Assembly (NCBI GenBank): GCA_011374625.1
Contig: DRPN01000030.1
Coordinates: 1 to 48,728 of the forward strand
DNA: 48,728 nt
Source: Bacteroidota bacterium
Lineage (GTDB): Bacteria > Bacteroidota > Bacteroidia > Bacteroidales > VadinHA17
Reading direction: 5' to 3'
How positions within the stretch are numbered: the first letter of the stretch is position 1; the number at the start of each line of letters is the position of its first letter. Position numbers and translations under genes: made by a program. This document shows, one piece after another, positions 26,041 through 35,522 of the stretch. The notes beneath the pieces are model-generated. The model was not told the DNA's origin. It ran no database searches and saw nothing but the letters and a program-made list of their open reading frames with translations.

Positions 26041-27885
26041 TTATCCCTCCAGTAAATTATTGACAGCTTCCTTGATTTCTGCGAGAGTGAAAGGTAAGCC
26101 TTGAACTTTATTTAATTGATGATAATCAAATTGTGGATAATTCATCCTGAGATAATTGGCAAACTGGCCCATATTCAATTCGCATACCAGTATCTTTTTA
26201 TATTTCCCAAAGACGTCCGTTACATTCCCCGGCAGGGGATTTATATAGTTAAAATGAGCCAGTCCGACCTTTTTCCCGTCTTTATCCAATTCTTCCTGTG
26301 CTGATTTCAGATGTCCATATGTACTTCCCCAGCCTACCAGTAATACATCGCCTTCCTGTTCGCCTTCAGCTTCCAGTTCGGGAATATTCTTAACAATCTG
26401 TTTTATCTTTTCAGCTCTGATATTGGTCATCATCTGGTGGTTCACCGGATCATAAGAAACATTTCCTGTAATCTCATCTTTCTCGAGTCCACCTATACGG
26501 TGTTCCAGTCCCGGCGTTCCGGGTATAGCCCACCCACGTGCCAGTGTTTCCGGATCCCTCTTATAAGGTTGGTAATCATCTGCTCCTTCGGGAACTTTCC
26601 GGGTTTTTATCTCTGGCATTTCACTCATTTTTGGAATCCTCCAAGGTTCAGAGCCATTCGCCAAAAAACCATCTGTCATAAGGACTACAGGCGTCATATG
26701 CTCCAGTGCGATCCGCGCAGCCTCAAAAGCATAATAAAAACAATTGGCCGGTGTGCTGGCAGCTATCACAGCTACGGGACTTTCTCCACTGCGGCCAAAG
26801 AGTACCTGCATCAGGTCAGACTGTTCCGTTTTTGTAGGAAGGCCGGTAGATGGCCCACCTCGCTGAACATCCACTACCACCAGGGGAAGCTCTGTGATCA
26901 CTGCCAAACCCAAGGCTTCAGATTTCAGTGCCAGTCCCGGACCGGAAGTGGTTGTAGCTGCCAACAATCCGGCAAAACTGGCACCGATAGAAGTAGTAAT
27001 CCCGGCAATCTCATCTTCGGCCTGGACCGTAATAACGCCCAGATTCTTCCGCAAGGCCAGCTCTTCAAGAATACCGGTAGCCGGTGTTATAGGATAAGAA
27101 CCAACAAATAGCTGTAATCCTGCTTTTTCAGCAGCAGCAATAAACCCCCAGGCTGTAGCCGTATTCCCGTTTATGTTTCTGTAAGTCCCCTTTTCAATCT
27201 CTGCCGGTTTGACAATATAGGTAGTATGCAGAGCTTCAATAGTCTCAGCATAATAATAACCTGCTTTTAGAACACGTTCATTGGCTTCAATGATCTCAGG
27301 TTTCTTTTTGAATTTACTTTTGAAAAAGTCTTTCGTATACTTCAGGGGACGGTTAAAAACCCAATATATCATACCCAGGGCAAACATATTCTTACTACGA
27401 AGCACGCTTTTCATATCCAACCCCATATCCTCCAGTGCACGCTTTGTCAGAGATGTTATGGGAGCTTGTATCACATTATAATCTTCCAGCTTTTCTTCCC
27501 TGATCGGATCTTCTTTATATCCCGCTTTATTAATGTTCTTAGAGGTAAAGTTATCCACATCAATGATGATCATAGCATCGGGTTTCAGCCAGCGAGCGTT
27601 GGCTTTCAGGGCTGCCGGGTTCATGGCCACCAACACATCCGTCAAGTCACCCGGGGTTTTTATGCGTGAATGTCCGAAGTGAACCTGAAAGCCTGAAACA
27701 CCTCCCACAGTCCCCTGTGGAGCACGTATCTCAGCCGGATAATCAGGGAAAGTAGCAATATCATTGCCAAGCAATGCTGCTGTATTGGAAAACAAAGTCC
27801 CCGTTAACTGCATCCCATCACCGGAGTCCCCCGAAAACCGAATGACGACATCCTCTAGTTCAATAGGCTTATCTTTATTTTTCAT
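26041..27885 (-). CDS. korA: 2-oxoglutarate:ferredoxin oxidoreductase, fused gamma-alpha subunit
   Basis: This 614-residue protein has an N-terminal gamma domain (GDSGDGMQLTGTLFSN, PDYPAEIRAPQGT) fused to the alpha domain (GSYPITPATGILEELA, TTTSGPGLALKSEALGLA, QRGGPSTGLPTKTEQSDL). This is the KorA layout, where gamma and alpha are one chain. It provides substrate and CoA binding for the ferredoxin-linked 2-oxoacid oxidation. With the isocitrate dehydrogenase in this window it fits a reductive or branched TCA path. A promoter lies about 95 bp upstream. Confidence 0.93.
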   Translation of the reverse strand: MKNKDKPIELEDVVIRFSGDSGDGMQLTGTLFSNTAALLGNDIATFPDYPAEIRAPQGTVGGVSGFQVHFGHSRIKTPGDLTDVLVAMNPAALKANARWLKPDAMIIIDVDNFTSKNINKAGYKEDPIREEKLEDYNVIQAPITSLTKRALEDMGLDMKSVLRSKNMFALGMIYWVFNRPLKYTKDFFKSKFKKKPEIIEANERVLKAGYYYAETIEALHTTYIVKPAEIEKGTYRNINGNTATAWGFIAAAEKAGLQLFVGSYPITPATGILEELALRKNLGVITVQAEDEIAGITTSIGASFAGLLAATTTSGPGLALKSEALGLAVITELPLVVVDVQRGGPSTGLPTKTEQSDLMQVLFGRSGESPVAVIAASTPANCFYYAFEAARIALEHMTPVVLMTDGFLANGSEPWRIPKMSEMPEIKTRKVPEGADDYQPYKRDPETLARGWAIPGTPGLEHRIGGLEKDEITGNVSYDPVNHQMMTNIRAEKIKQIVKNIPELEAEGEQEGDVLLVGWGSTYGHLKSAQEELDKDGKKVGLAHFNYINPLPGNVTDVFGKYKKILVCELNMGQFANYLRMNYPQFDYHQLNKVQGLPFTLAEIKEAVNNLLEG

Positions 27886-27980
27886 GAATACTTATTTTAC
27901 TTAGTATCTATATGTTAAATGCATATAAAAACCTACTGGCCTTATATGCATTCGTTCAAACACTTTCTTTTAATTCTGTA

Positions 27981-27988
27981 CAAAATTA
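27981..27988 (-). promoter_or_regulatory. -7 element upstream of korA
   Basis: The minus-strand TAATTTTG matches TAnnTTTG, about 95 bp before the korA start. Confidence 0.4.
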
Positions 27989-28158
27989 AGTATTTTTACT
28001 ATGGCATCTCTGTTTATTTTATGTTTTTTAATAGTTTTTATATCTTTTTTAATTTAAGGGGCTTATATTAACTGAAAAGTAATCCATATTTCAGCTAATA
28101 TAAACCAAGTATTATGAATTGAAAAATTCAACCAGGCGAATAAAAATACATATTATTA

Positions 28159-28410
28159 GAGGAAATTAAGAAAGAAAAACCGGTGGTTACGATGTATGCA
28201 GAAATCACCACAAATGAAAACCTCTCGATATTAAAGCATAAAGGTTATGATTATGTATGTGTCAGTCGTTTAAAACCAAAGGGGTATTTGGAGATATAGC
28301 TAAAAACACTTTTCATAGAAGATAATACAGGAAATAAAATTGAAATAGAAAAGGCGTCTGTAGATGTTAGTGAAGATACTTTTTTACGGGTAAAAAGCAA
28401 AAAAACCTGA
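28159..28410 (+). pseudogene. IS1634-type transposase fragment
   Basis: One frame with one internal stop reads EEIKKEKPVVTMYAEITTNE, then LKHKGYDYVCVSRLKPKGY and, after the stop, FIEDNTGNKIEIEKASVD and FLRVKSKK. The order (acidic/aromatic DAGI-like region, the KGYDYVCVSR block, the later LRVKS) is that of IS1634-family transposases known from Bacteroidetes. Start, end and terminal repeats are missing. The rest of the gap 27886-28512 holds no gene. Confidence 0.6.
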
Positions 28411-28512
28411 TGGAATTCGCCATAGATAAAAACTTACCCGAGAAGTGGAAGCCAGCTTATGGATATAAAAATAACGAATTTTTTAAACTGAAAATTTATA
28501 CAATTCATAATT

Positions 28513-28902
28513 CTAAATACACATTATGCGGATGAACCTTTTTCTAAGGTTGAAAAACAAAGATAATAACAAAGCTATTAAGAATGCTATCAAAGTGGCT
28601 CTATCGACTAAAGTGGCCGGAAAATCAGCATGAAACAGCCGTTGTACCAGATAGCGCATATACGAATTGGGCAGATTGGTTTTTCCCAGATGCCCGAGAA
28701 TGCGAAAATGCCAGTCGGTCAGGGGGCAATATCCCGGACCATAGAATATTCCCAGCAGGGTCCAGGAGGCGCCTGTCAGACCCAGCGTAATCAGATTGGC
28801 CAGACGGGTCTTTTTCCAGATCCAGCCGAACAGGTTAAACACCACCAGGGATGAATGAAATACCATGAAGAAGAGATCCAGAGACTGATAGATTATATGC
28901 AT
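28513..28902 (-). CDS. DUF2784 family membrane protein
   Basis: This 129-residue protein has about four membrane helices and the DUF2784 signature YCPLTDWHF near the middle. The function is unknown. It follows the MDR-type reductase on the same strand with an 81-bp gap and could share its transcript. Confidence 0.75.
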   Translation of the reverse strand: MHIIYQSLDLFFMVFHSSLVVFNLFGWIWKKTRLANLITLGLTGASWTLLGIFYGPGYCPLTDWHFRILGHLGKTNLPNSYMRYLVQRLFHADFPATLVDRATLIAFLIALLLSLFFNLRKRFIRIMCI

Positions 28903-28983
28903 AACAGGGTCCTCTGTTCGATGAAGGAGAAAGCTTCGTTATGGCAAAGTCAGTACTTACATTCCTTCTGTTAGTAAATTTTC

Positions 28984-30003
28984 TTATGGCCAATGTAAAA
29001 CGATCTTGCCGATGGATTGACGGCTTTCTAAGAATTCGTGGGCCTCGGCAATCTGAGCGGCCCGGTACTCCTTTCCCACCACCGGTTTCAGCTTACCCTC
29101 ATTGGTTAACCGTACCACTTCATGAAGCGCATGCTGCAAAATTTCCGGTTTATGATCGGCTATTTTCAACATATTCACCCCAAGTACACCCTTCGAGTTC
29201 ATGATCAGTCCGACGGGATGTAAAAATCCAAAACCAAAAAGCAGTTTTACAGAAGATACCGGACCTTTTCTGTGGTTTAGCTGGTCGGAGGCCCCGTACC
29301 CGACGATCCTGCCCCCATAATCCAGGATTCTTTTGCTCTTTTTAAAGTTTTTTCCTCCTACCGGGTCGAAAATTACATCCGGTTTTTTTCCGTTAAGTAT
29401 TTCCGGCACTGTTTTTTCAAAATCATCTTTCCGGTAATTGACAGCAAATTCCACCCCTGATTCTTTCAGGAAGCGAATTTTTTTATCCGAACCGGCGGTA
29501 CCGATCACCTTGCATCCTCGCAGGTGAGCCAGCTGAGTCAGAGCGATGCCAACGCCTCCTGCCGCCGCGTGGATCAACACCACCTCTCCTGCCTTAACAT
29601 TGGCCAGATCATACGCGGCATGCCAGGCAGTGCAATATTGAGTGGCCAGAGCAACCCCCACGCCGTTGTCCATATCTTCGGGAATGGTTGCTACGGCACG
29701 TGCATCTGTTTTTACTTTTTCGGCATATCCTCCGAAACGGGTGAATGCTACCACCCGCTCTCCCGGTTTGAACAAGAGCGATTTACTTTTTTCGATCTTT
29801 CCTACCACTTCATAACCTGGCACAAAAGGAAGTTTCGGAGCTTCTCCGTACAATCCCCTGCGTGCCATCACGTCTGCAAAATTCAGTCCGAAGGATTCCA
29901 CGTTGATAAGCACTTCCCCCTCTGCAATTTCCGGGATCAACGTCTCATTGATCTGAAATGCATCACCGGCTTTTCCGTATTGTACGAGCTTTATGGCTTT
30001 CAT
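28984..30003 (-). CDS. Zinc-independent MDR-family NADPH:quinone reductase-like protein
   Basis: This 339-residue protein uses ATG 30003 (MKAIKLVQYG); the frame is open to 30021. It has the quinone-oxidoreductase N-terminus (SFGLNFADVMARRGLYG), FVPGYEVVGKIE and the NADPH loop HAAAGGVGIALTQLA. It lacks the structural zinc cysteines, so it belongs to the VAT1/quinone reductase branch. It lies 21 bp after cstA in the same orientation, so the two are probably co-transcribed. The substrate is unknown. Confidence 0.85.
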   Translation of the reverse strand: MKAIKLVQYGKAGDAFQINETLIPEIAEGEVLINVESFGLNFADVMARRGLYGEAPKLPFVPGYEVVGKIEKSKSLLFKPGERVVAFTRFGGYAEKVKTDARAVATIPEDMDNGVGVALATQYCTAWHAAYDLANVKAGEVVLIHAAAGGVGIALTQLAHLRGCKVIGTAGSDKKIRFLKESGVEFAVNYRKDDFEKTVPEILNGKKPDVIFDPVGGKNFKKSKRILDYGGRIVGYGASDQLNHRKGPVSSVKLLFGFGFLHPVGLIMNSKGVLGVNMLKIADHKPEILQHALHEVVRLTNEGKLKPVVGKEYRAAQIAEAHEFLESRQSIGKIVLHWP

Positions 30004-30024
30004 GGTATTGAAATATTTCAAAGA

Positions 30025-31791
30025 TCAATTGGCCATTACCCCGGACACTGTTTTTCCCCGCCATCTTTTTATCAGGGATACTACAGAAGCCGTAAGCAAC
30101 CATCCTGTCAGCAAGAGGATAATTGCCGATATCACCGAAAGCAGGATATCATTCTGTCGTATAAAACGGATCAGGTTATCGATCATAGACCACAAGGTGA
30201 ACATCAGCACAAACAGCATAGGTATCCCGGTAAGCCAGAAATTTTTCTTTTTGATGATAAGATAAACGGTTACCACAGCCAGGGCCAGTGCAGCCAGCAA
30301 CTGATTCAGAGAGCCGAAGAGAGGCCACAGGATCAGAGCTCCTTTGGCGGCAGGTTTGGAGAAAGCCAGCAAGGCTGCCAGGGCCACCACCAAAAAAGTT
30401 GCTACATAACGGTTATTAAAAGGCTTGACGATTTTGCCTTCCCGGTTGGTTAGGATTTCCTGCAAGGAAAGACGCTGGATACGTACGGCCGAATCGAGGG
30501 TAGTGCCGGCGAAGCTGACAATAAATACGGCTATGATGGCCTGACCCACATTCTCAGGGATTCCGTAACTCTCCATCAGGTTGGAAGCACCCACAACAAA
30601 AGCAGACAATTTTGCCCCGAGGCCGGAGGCAGTTACCCAGGAAGAATAATGTTCATTGTAAGCTGCTATTCCGGTAAGAATATGACCATTTTCCTTCATC
30701 CCCATGCCCATGCCTGCAGCCACAGACATCAACACGAGAAACGCCAGAACACTCTCGAACAACATACCGCCGTATCCCACAAAAAGGGTGTCTTCTTCCT
30801 TATCCACCTGTTTTACGGTAGTCCCTGAGGCAGCCAGGGAATGAAATCCGGATATGGCACCACAGGCAATTGTAATAAACATGATCGGCATCAGATGCGG
30901 AATATCCGTTCCCGGTTGGCGGATAGCCGGATTAACAGCCGGAGCAGTAATGACAGGATGTGCTACCACCACTCCCAGAAACAGCAGGAACATGGCAATG
31001 ATCAGTTGATAGGTGTTGATAAAATCACGTGGTTGTAACAGCTTGTGCACCGGGACGGTAGAAGCAAAAAAGACATAGATCAGCAGAATGGCTACCCAGG
31101 TTACAATGGCCAGGTTGCGGGCCTGGGCCGGGTCAGCAATCCAATGCTGGTAAATGGGGGTCAGTCCAAGCGGCAGCCAGGCCCCGATAAGAACGGTAAC
31201 ATACAACAGAGCGACAGCAATCAACGACCACCCCAGATCATTTTTCCCCCGGTTGATCTGCCACCCTAACCATATGGCAATCGGGATCTGCATCCACACC
31301 GGAAAGACGGCAGAGGGGTACATCTCAAACAAAATTCCCACAATCATAGCAAAGATGGAGATTACGACCCATAATAAAAACTGCATGATAAACTGGAAAG
31401 CATAGCGGGTGGAAGGGCTGATAATATCTCCTGTCAGCTCCCCCAGGGTTTTTCCTTTATGACGGGCAGAGATTACCAGAGAAGAAAAATCATGTACTCC
31501 TCCCATAAAGATAGAACCGAGGAAAATCCAGAGCAACACAGGCACCCATCCCCAGATCACTCCGATGGCGGGTCCTACAATAGGACCCAAACCGGCAATG
31601 GTGGCAAAATGATGACCGAAAATGATGTGTTTTTTGGTGGGCACGTAATCTACCCCATCCTCCAGTTCATGGGAAGGCATGGGATTCTTGTTGGCCAGAC
31701 CGAAAAGCTTACGTCCCAGGAATTTCCCATAGGTATGATAGGCAATAAGATAACCGCTAAAGGCGATAAGAGCAAGCACTAATGAATTCAT
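30025..31791 (-). CDS. cstA: CstA family pyruvate/peptide transporter
   Basis: This 588-residue inner-membrane protein has many hydrophobic segments and the CstA signature blocks GPIVGPAIGVIWGWVPVLLW, MGGVHDFSSLVISARHKG, SGFHSLAASGTT and GTTLDSAVRIQRL. E. coli relatives import pyruvate (BtsT) or peptides (CstA). It heads the cstA-MDR-DUF2784 group and is divergent from the Zn-ribbon gene. A -7 box TACCTTTG lies 55-60 bp upstream. Confidence 0.93.
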   Translation of the reverse strand: MNSLVLALIAFSGYLIAYHTYGKFLGRKLFGLANKNPMPSHELEDGVDYVPTKKHIIFGHHFATIAGLGPIVGPAIGVIWGWVPVLLWIFLGSIFMGGVHDFSSLVISARHKGKTLGELTGDIISPSTRYAFQFIMQFLLWVVISIFAMIVGILFEMYPSAVFPVWMQIPIAIWLGWQINRGKNDLGWSLIAVALLYVTVLIGAWLPLGLTPIYQHWIADPAQARNLAIVTWVAILLIYVFFASTVPVHKLLQPRDFINTYQLIIAMFLLFLGVVVAHPVITAPAVNPAIRQPGTDIPHLMPIMFITIACGAISGFHSLAASGTTVKQVDKEEDTLFVGYGGMLFESVLAFLVLMSVAAGMGMGMKENGHILTGIAAYNEHYSSWVTASGLGAKLSAFVVGASNLMESYGIPENVGQAIIAVFIVSFAGTTLDSAVRIQRLSLQEILTNREGKIVKPFNNRYVATFLVVALAALLAFSKPAAKGALILWPLFGSLNQLLAALALAVVTVYLIIKKKNFWLTGIPMLFVLMFTLWSMIDNLIRFIRQNDILLSVISAIILLLTGWLLTASVVSLIKRWRGKTVSGVMAN

Positions 31792-31844
31792 TTCCTAACG
31801 ATTTTAATTGTCCGAAAAACAAATTCCAAAATCCCGAAAGTAAA

Positions 31845-31852
31845 CAAAGGTA
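31845..31852 (-). promoter_or_regulatory. -7 element of cstA
   Basis: The minus-strand TACCTTTG matches TAnnTTTG, about 55 bp before the cstA start. Confidence 0.45.
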
Positions 31853-32054
31853 AAAAAAGATAAAGAAAATGGTGAAATTTGCTCACTGACATTTATAAAA
31901 ATTGCAGGTGAGATATTAATAAGCTTCCCCGTCTGCCTGCATGCCCTACCCCTCCCCTACCAAAAAGATAAACAAATTAGTTTTCTGATGATATGGATGA
32001 TTGAAACTTGTCAACTGAATGATATTATGACCATTGTACTAAGATTATAAATAA

Positions 32055-32082
32055 CTTCCTACGTAGGTACCTACGTAGGAAG
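32055..32082. promoter_or_regulatory. Perfect 28-bp palindrome
   Basis: The half-site CTTCCTACGTAGGT repeats inverted about a centre at 32068/32069. It contains CCTACGTAGG twice in tandem. It lies in the cstA/Zn-ribbon divergent gap, just upstream of a TATCTTTA -7-like box at 32105. No transcription unit needs to end here, so an operator is likelier than a terminator. The rest of the gap holds no gene. Confidence 0.55.
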
Positions 32083-32130
32083 ATTCTTTTTTCATTGATT
32101 TTATTATCTTTAAGGCAAAATCACCGAGAC

Positions 32131-32493
32131 ATGGAAACACGCTATTGTCTGGAATGTGGCGAACCTATCCATGGTCGTTCGGACAAGAAATTCTGTTCCG
32201 ATCAGTGCCGCACAACGTATCACAACCGCTTGCATGCCGAGTCGAATCAGTACATTCGCCGGATCAATGCCATTCTGAAAAAAAACCGGTCTATCCTGGC
32301 TCAACTGAATCCCGGCGGAAAAGCCAAAGTTTCAAAAAACAAGCTTCTTTCGCTCGGTTTCAATTTTAATTACCATACCAATATCTACGACACCAAAACC
32401 GGGAATCGTTATTATTTTTGTTATGACATGGGCTATTTATCCATTGCCAATAATATGTTTTTCCTGGTGCACAGGCAGGAGTATATTGGATAG
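32131..32493 (+). CDS. Zinc-ribbon protein (DUF2116-like)
   Basis: This 120-residue protein has an N-terminal treble-clef/zinc ribbon with C6, C9, C22 and C26 (ECGEPIHGRSDKKFCSDQC), followed by a helix and a small beta region of unknown type. The ATG at 32131 starts directly before the ribbon; the frame is open to 32095 but without support. It probably binds nucleic acid or protein; the role is unknown. It is monocistronic, with a strong palindrome upstream. Confidence 0.78.
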   Translation: METRYCLECGEPIHGRSDKKFCSDQCRTTYHNRLHAESNQYIRRINAILKKNRSILAQLNPGGKAKVSKNKLLSLGFNFNYHTNIYDTKTGNRYYFCYDMGYLSIANNMFFLVHRQEYIG

Positions 32494-32526
32494 ATGGTTA
32501 AGGGTCCTGAGTTGAGGAGATGGAAT

Positions 32527-33540
32527 TTATTTCAAGATCACCAGGGTTGCTCCGTAACCGTATTCTTTGAATGAAGCATCCTGGTAGCGGATCTTCCGCT
32601 GATCCAGCCGTTTTCGGATTTCATGTTTCAGTTTTCCGTTGCCTAGACCATGAATAAATACCATTTTTTTCTGTTTATTTCGCATGGCTCCTTCCAGTGC
32701 AATTTCAAACCGGGCCAGTTGTGCTTCCAGGATTTCTCCATTGGACATGCGGGAAGGATTTTCCAAAAAAGTCTCTGCATGCAGATCTACTTCTTCGATA
32801 GGTTCGTTACCGGCAATCTTCGGACGTAACATCATACGTCTCCCTGACAAGTCTCCTTTTTCCTTAAGGATTTTTTCTTTTTGATGTTTGTCCACTGTTA
32901 TTTTTTCAGAGGGAAGAGACTGTCGAACCAATGGGATCAGCCAGGCTTTTTCGTCGAAATAGGGATTATCTTTGAATTCCCGGGCTCTGGGTATGGCATT
33001 TATCCCAAAAGGAAACTGTCTGTCCACAGTGGGGCGGACTATGAAAAAGGGTGTTCCGAACAGAATGCATTGAATAAACAGAGTAGTGGTAGCTTCAGGA
33101 AGCAATTCAGCCAGCAGAAGTTTTGTATTGTCTTCAAGCAGACCTTTTTCAAGCATGCGGGCTGCATTTTCACCGTTCAGCGTACTGAAGGTGAACCAGA
33201 GAGAATAATCACTGTCGTTTATAAGATAGAAAGCAAATTTTTCGTTGCGTTGTAAGACACCGAGAAAAATCCGGGGTTCCTCCCTTCCGACAGGCTCACT
33301 CTTTTCCTCCTCAACCGGGGCAGCCATTTCTTTTTCTTCAATTGGTTCTTCTGTTTTCTCCTCCTCAAACAGGGTCGTCATGTTATCTATTCCCGTAAGC
33401 ATCAGGTCATCCGATTCGACAGGGCGCTCAAAACCATCCGTGGTTTTTACAATAACATACCCGTTCTTATCAATCCTTACTACCACTCCCTGTTCGGGTT
33501 CATCTTTAAATTTTACCTTATCTCCGGGTCTGAATGTCAT
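32527..33540 (-). CDS. DUF2027/Smr domain protein
   Basis: This 337-residue cytoplasmic protein has an N-terminal beta-barrel-like region (GDKVKFKDEPEQGVVVRIDK), an acidic linker (about 55-85), a DUF2027 middle and a C-terminal Smr domain with VDLHAE and FIHGLGNGKLKHEIRKRL. Smr domains are nucleic-acid endonucleases or binders related to the MutS2 tail. It is divergent from queA; their -7 boxes lie side by side at 33558-33575. Confidence 0.88.
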   Translation of the reverse strand: MTFRPGDKVKFKDEPEQGVVVRIDKNGYVIVKTTDGFERPVESDDLMLTGIDNMTTLFEEEKTEEPIEEKEMAAPVEEEKSEPVGREEPRIFLGVLQRNEKFAFYLINDSDYSLWFTFSTLNGENAARMLEKGLLEDNTKLLLAELLPEATTTLFIQCILFGTPFFIVRPTVDRQFPFGINAIPRAREFKDNPYFDEKAWLIPLVRQSLPSEKITVDKHQKEKILKEKGDLSGRRMMLRPKIAGNEPIEEVDLHAETFLENPSRMSNGEILEAQLARFEIALEGAMRNKQKKMVFIHGLGNGKLKHEIRKRLDQRKIRYQDASFKEYGYGATLVILK

Positions 33541-33557
33541 GCGTATAAATTTTCCTG

Positions 33558-33565
33558 CAAAAATA
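33558..33565 (-). promoter_or_regulatory. -7 element of the DUF2027-Smr gene
   Basis: The minus-strand TATTTTTG matches TAnnTTTG and lies 18 bp before the ATG. Confidence 0.45.
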
Positions 33566-33567
33566 TG

Positions 33568-33575
33568 TAAATTTG
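33568..33575 (+). promoter_or_regulatory. -7 element of queA
   Basis: TAAATTTG lies about 130 bp before the queA ATG. It implies a long 5' leader, in which I found no preQ1 riboswitch. Confidence 0.4.
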
Positions 33576-33702
33576 CGCGCTTTGGAAAACAAGAATTAGC
33601 AGTCTTCGATTGCGAAATTGATTGAATTAGCTGGGTACCAACGAAATTTGCAGACAGAACAGCAACATTTTAACAGAAGTCAATGGCAAATACAGAATCA
33701 AG

Positions 33703-34911
33703 ATGATCCCAGATATTAATCCAGAAGATTATTCGTACGACCTTCCTGAAGAGAAGATAGCCAAATATCCCCTGCCCCATCGTGACCAGGCAAAACTACT
33801 GGTATATGAAAAAGGGGAAATTCAAACTTCATTTTTTTATGATCTGGACAAATTTTTAAGGAAAGGCGATATACTCGTAGTAAATAACACCAAAGTGATA
33901 CGGGCCCGTTTGATTTTCCATAAGCCGACAGGTGCGAGGATTGAGATATTTTGTCTGGAGCCTGTGGCCCCCTCTGACTATGAACAGGTTTTCAGCAGCC
34001 GGGAACCGGTTATTTGGGAATGCCTGATCGGCCACGCAAAAAAATGGAAAAGAGGTCCTTTGGAAATGGATATTTCTGTTGGAGAAAACAAAATCCGTTT
34101 GGTGGCAGAACGAACCGGAACCAAAGAAGATGCTTCCCGGGTAAGGTTTTCCTGGAGTGATTCTTCCTTTTCTTTCGGTGATTTGCTGGAGGCGGCCGGG
34201 GCAGTACCTATTCCGCCTTATCTCAAAAGGGAAGCCACCCCTGCCGACACGAAAGAATACCAGACGGTCTATGCTCTTCGGAAAGGATCAGTGGCAGCTC
34301 CTACTGCCGGACTGCATTTCACACCGGAAATGATGAAAAAGATACGGGAAGCACATCCGGTTCTGGAGCTGACCCTGCACGTAGGTGTGGGTACCTTCAG
34401 GCCAATCCAGACCGGCAGTATCGAAGCACACAGTATGCACACCGAACACTATACCGTATCACGTTCTTTTCTGGAACAGTTTTCAACAACCCGGGGAAGA
34501 GTCCTTGCCGTGGGGACCACATCCGTAAGAACGCTTGAGAGCCTGTATTGGCTGGCTGTAAAGATTTTAAAGCATAAACACCCGGAACGCATGACTTTAT
34601 TCACCGATCAATGGGATCCTTATATGCTTCAAACAGAGCTTTCCTCCGGTGACGCAATAAACATATTGTTGGAGTATATGGATAAGAACCACCTGGAGAT
34701 GTTACAGGGTTCTACCCGGTTGATGATTGTTCCGGGCTATCGTTTTCGTTTTCTCGACGGGCTGATAACCAATTTTCATCTGCCTAAGAGTACCCTGTTA
34801 TTACTGGTAGCCGCTTTTACCGGTGATGACTGGAAAAAAATTTACCGGTATGCGCTGGATAATGATTTCCGTTTTCTGAGTTACGGAGATGCTTCCCTGC
34901 TGCTTCCCTAG
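33703..34911 (+). CDS. queA: S-adenosylmethionine:tRNA ribosyltransferase-isomerase
   Basis: This 402-residue enzyme makes epoxyqueuosine in tRNA. Blocks include YDLPEEKIAKYPLPHRDQAK, VVNNTKVIRARL, APTAGLHFT, VGVGTFRPI and TNFHLPKSTLLLLVAAF. It is longer than the E. coli protein by roughly 45 residues, which is common in Bacteroidetes. It is followed by a convergent, truncated DUF4956 gene. Confidence 0.95.
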   Translation: MIPDINPEDYSYDLPEEKIAKYPLPHRDQAKLLVYEKGEIQTSFFYDLDKFLRKGDILVVNNTKVIRARLIFHKPTGARIEIFCLEPVAPSDYEQVFSSREPVIWECLIGHAKKWKRGPLEMDISVGENKIRLVAERTGTKEDASRVRFSWSDSSFSFGDLLEAAGAVPIPPYLKREATPADTKEYQTVYALRKGSVAAPTAGLHFTPEMMKKIREAHPVLELTLHVGVGTFRPIQTGSIEAHSMHTEHYTVSRSFLEQFSTTRGRVLAVGTTSVRTLESLYWLAVKILKHKHPERMTLFTDQWDPYMLQTELSSGDAINILLEYMDKNHLEMLQGSTRLMIVPGYRFRFLDGLITNFHLPKSTLLLLVAAFTGDDWKKIYRYALDNDFRFLSYGDASLLLP

Positions 34912-34940
34912 CCTCCGTTATCTGTTATTGCATCTTCTTC

Positions 34941-35294
34941 TTACCGATAGGGGAATTGTTCGTGATGGGAATAAAAGATCCGGATATGTGCCATACGGAA
35001 ACGCAGGATGCCAAAAAGAGCAAATATACCCAGGGCAACTCCCACCGACAAGTCCTTTACATTGATCAGCGTGTAGATCATCAGAAACAGAATCACACTG
35101 ATCAGCATGTAATTAAAATAGTATTCTTTTCGACGGGAAACAGGAAAATATATCTTTCTGACCAGGATAAAAACGATCAGGGTATTATAAGAAAAACGGA
35201 TGATCAGTTCCAGAAAATCATGGGTATTAATCAATTTGATACCTAACAGACGAACAGCATCATCAGCCTGTAACAACAGGGTAGAGAGTATCAC
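34941..35294 (-). CDS. DUF4956 family protein, apparently truncated
   Basis: This 117-residue protein matches the start of DUF4956: membrane helices, YFPVSRRKEYYFNY and then NVKDLSVGVALGIFALFGILR. In the family this is followed by RYRTEPIPIKEMTYLF and about 100 more residues, but here it ends at FYSHHEQFPYR. Just past the frame, TNNSPIGKKKM can be read in another frame, so a frameshift plus a deletion at the queA end is likely. Probably non-functional. Confidence 0.65.
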   Translation of the reverse strand: MILSTLLLQADDAVRLLGIKLINTHDFLELIIRFSYNTLIVFILVRKIYFPVSRRKEYYFNYMLISVILFLMIYTLINVKDLSVGVALGIFALFGILRFRMAHIRIFYSHHEQFPYR

Positions 35295-35522
35295 AATGCA
35301 TTTTGTTTAAGGTTAACAACAATGGTTTGAAACGGTTATATTTTAATTTGGGGATACGGCAAGGCTATTCCGGTGCAGTATTTACTGAAACCCGAAGGAA
35401 ATATCCTGTTTTACGAGGAGGGATGTAATTACCGAATGGTTTTTTCTTCCCGGATGTTATATATTTCCAGTATGCCAACTTTCAATACCATCGACAGCTT
35501 TATCATTTTATTTTGTATATTT

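Noticed and set aside
33576-33702. preQ1 riboswitch in the queA leader
   Set aside because: The leader is long enough, but I could not find the compact pseudoknot pattern; a seven-codon ORF ending on the queA ATG is too short to judge.
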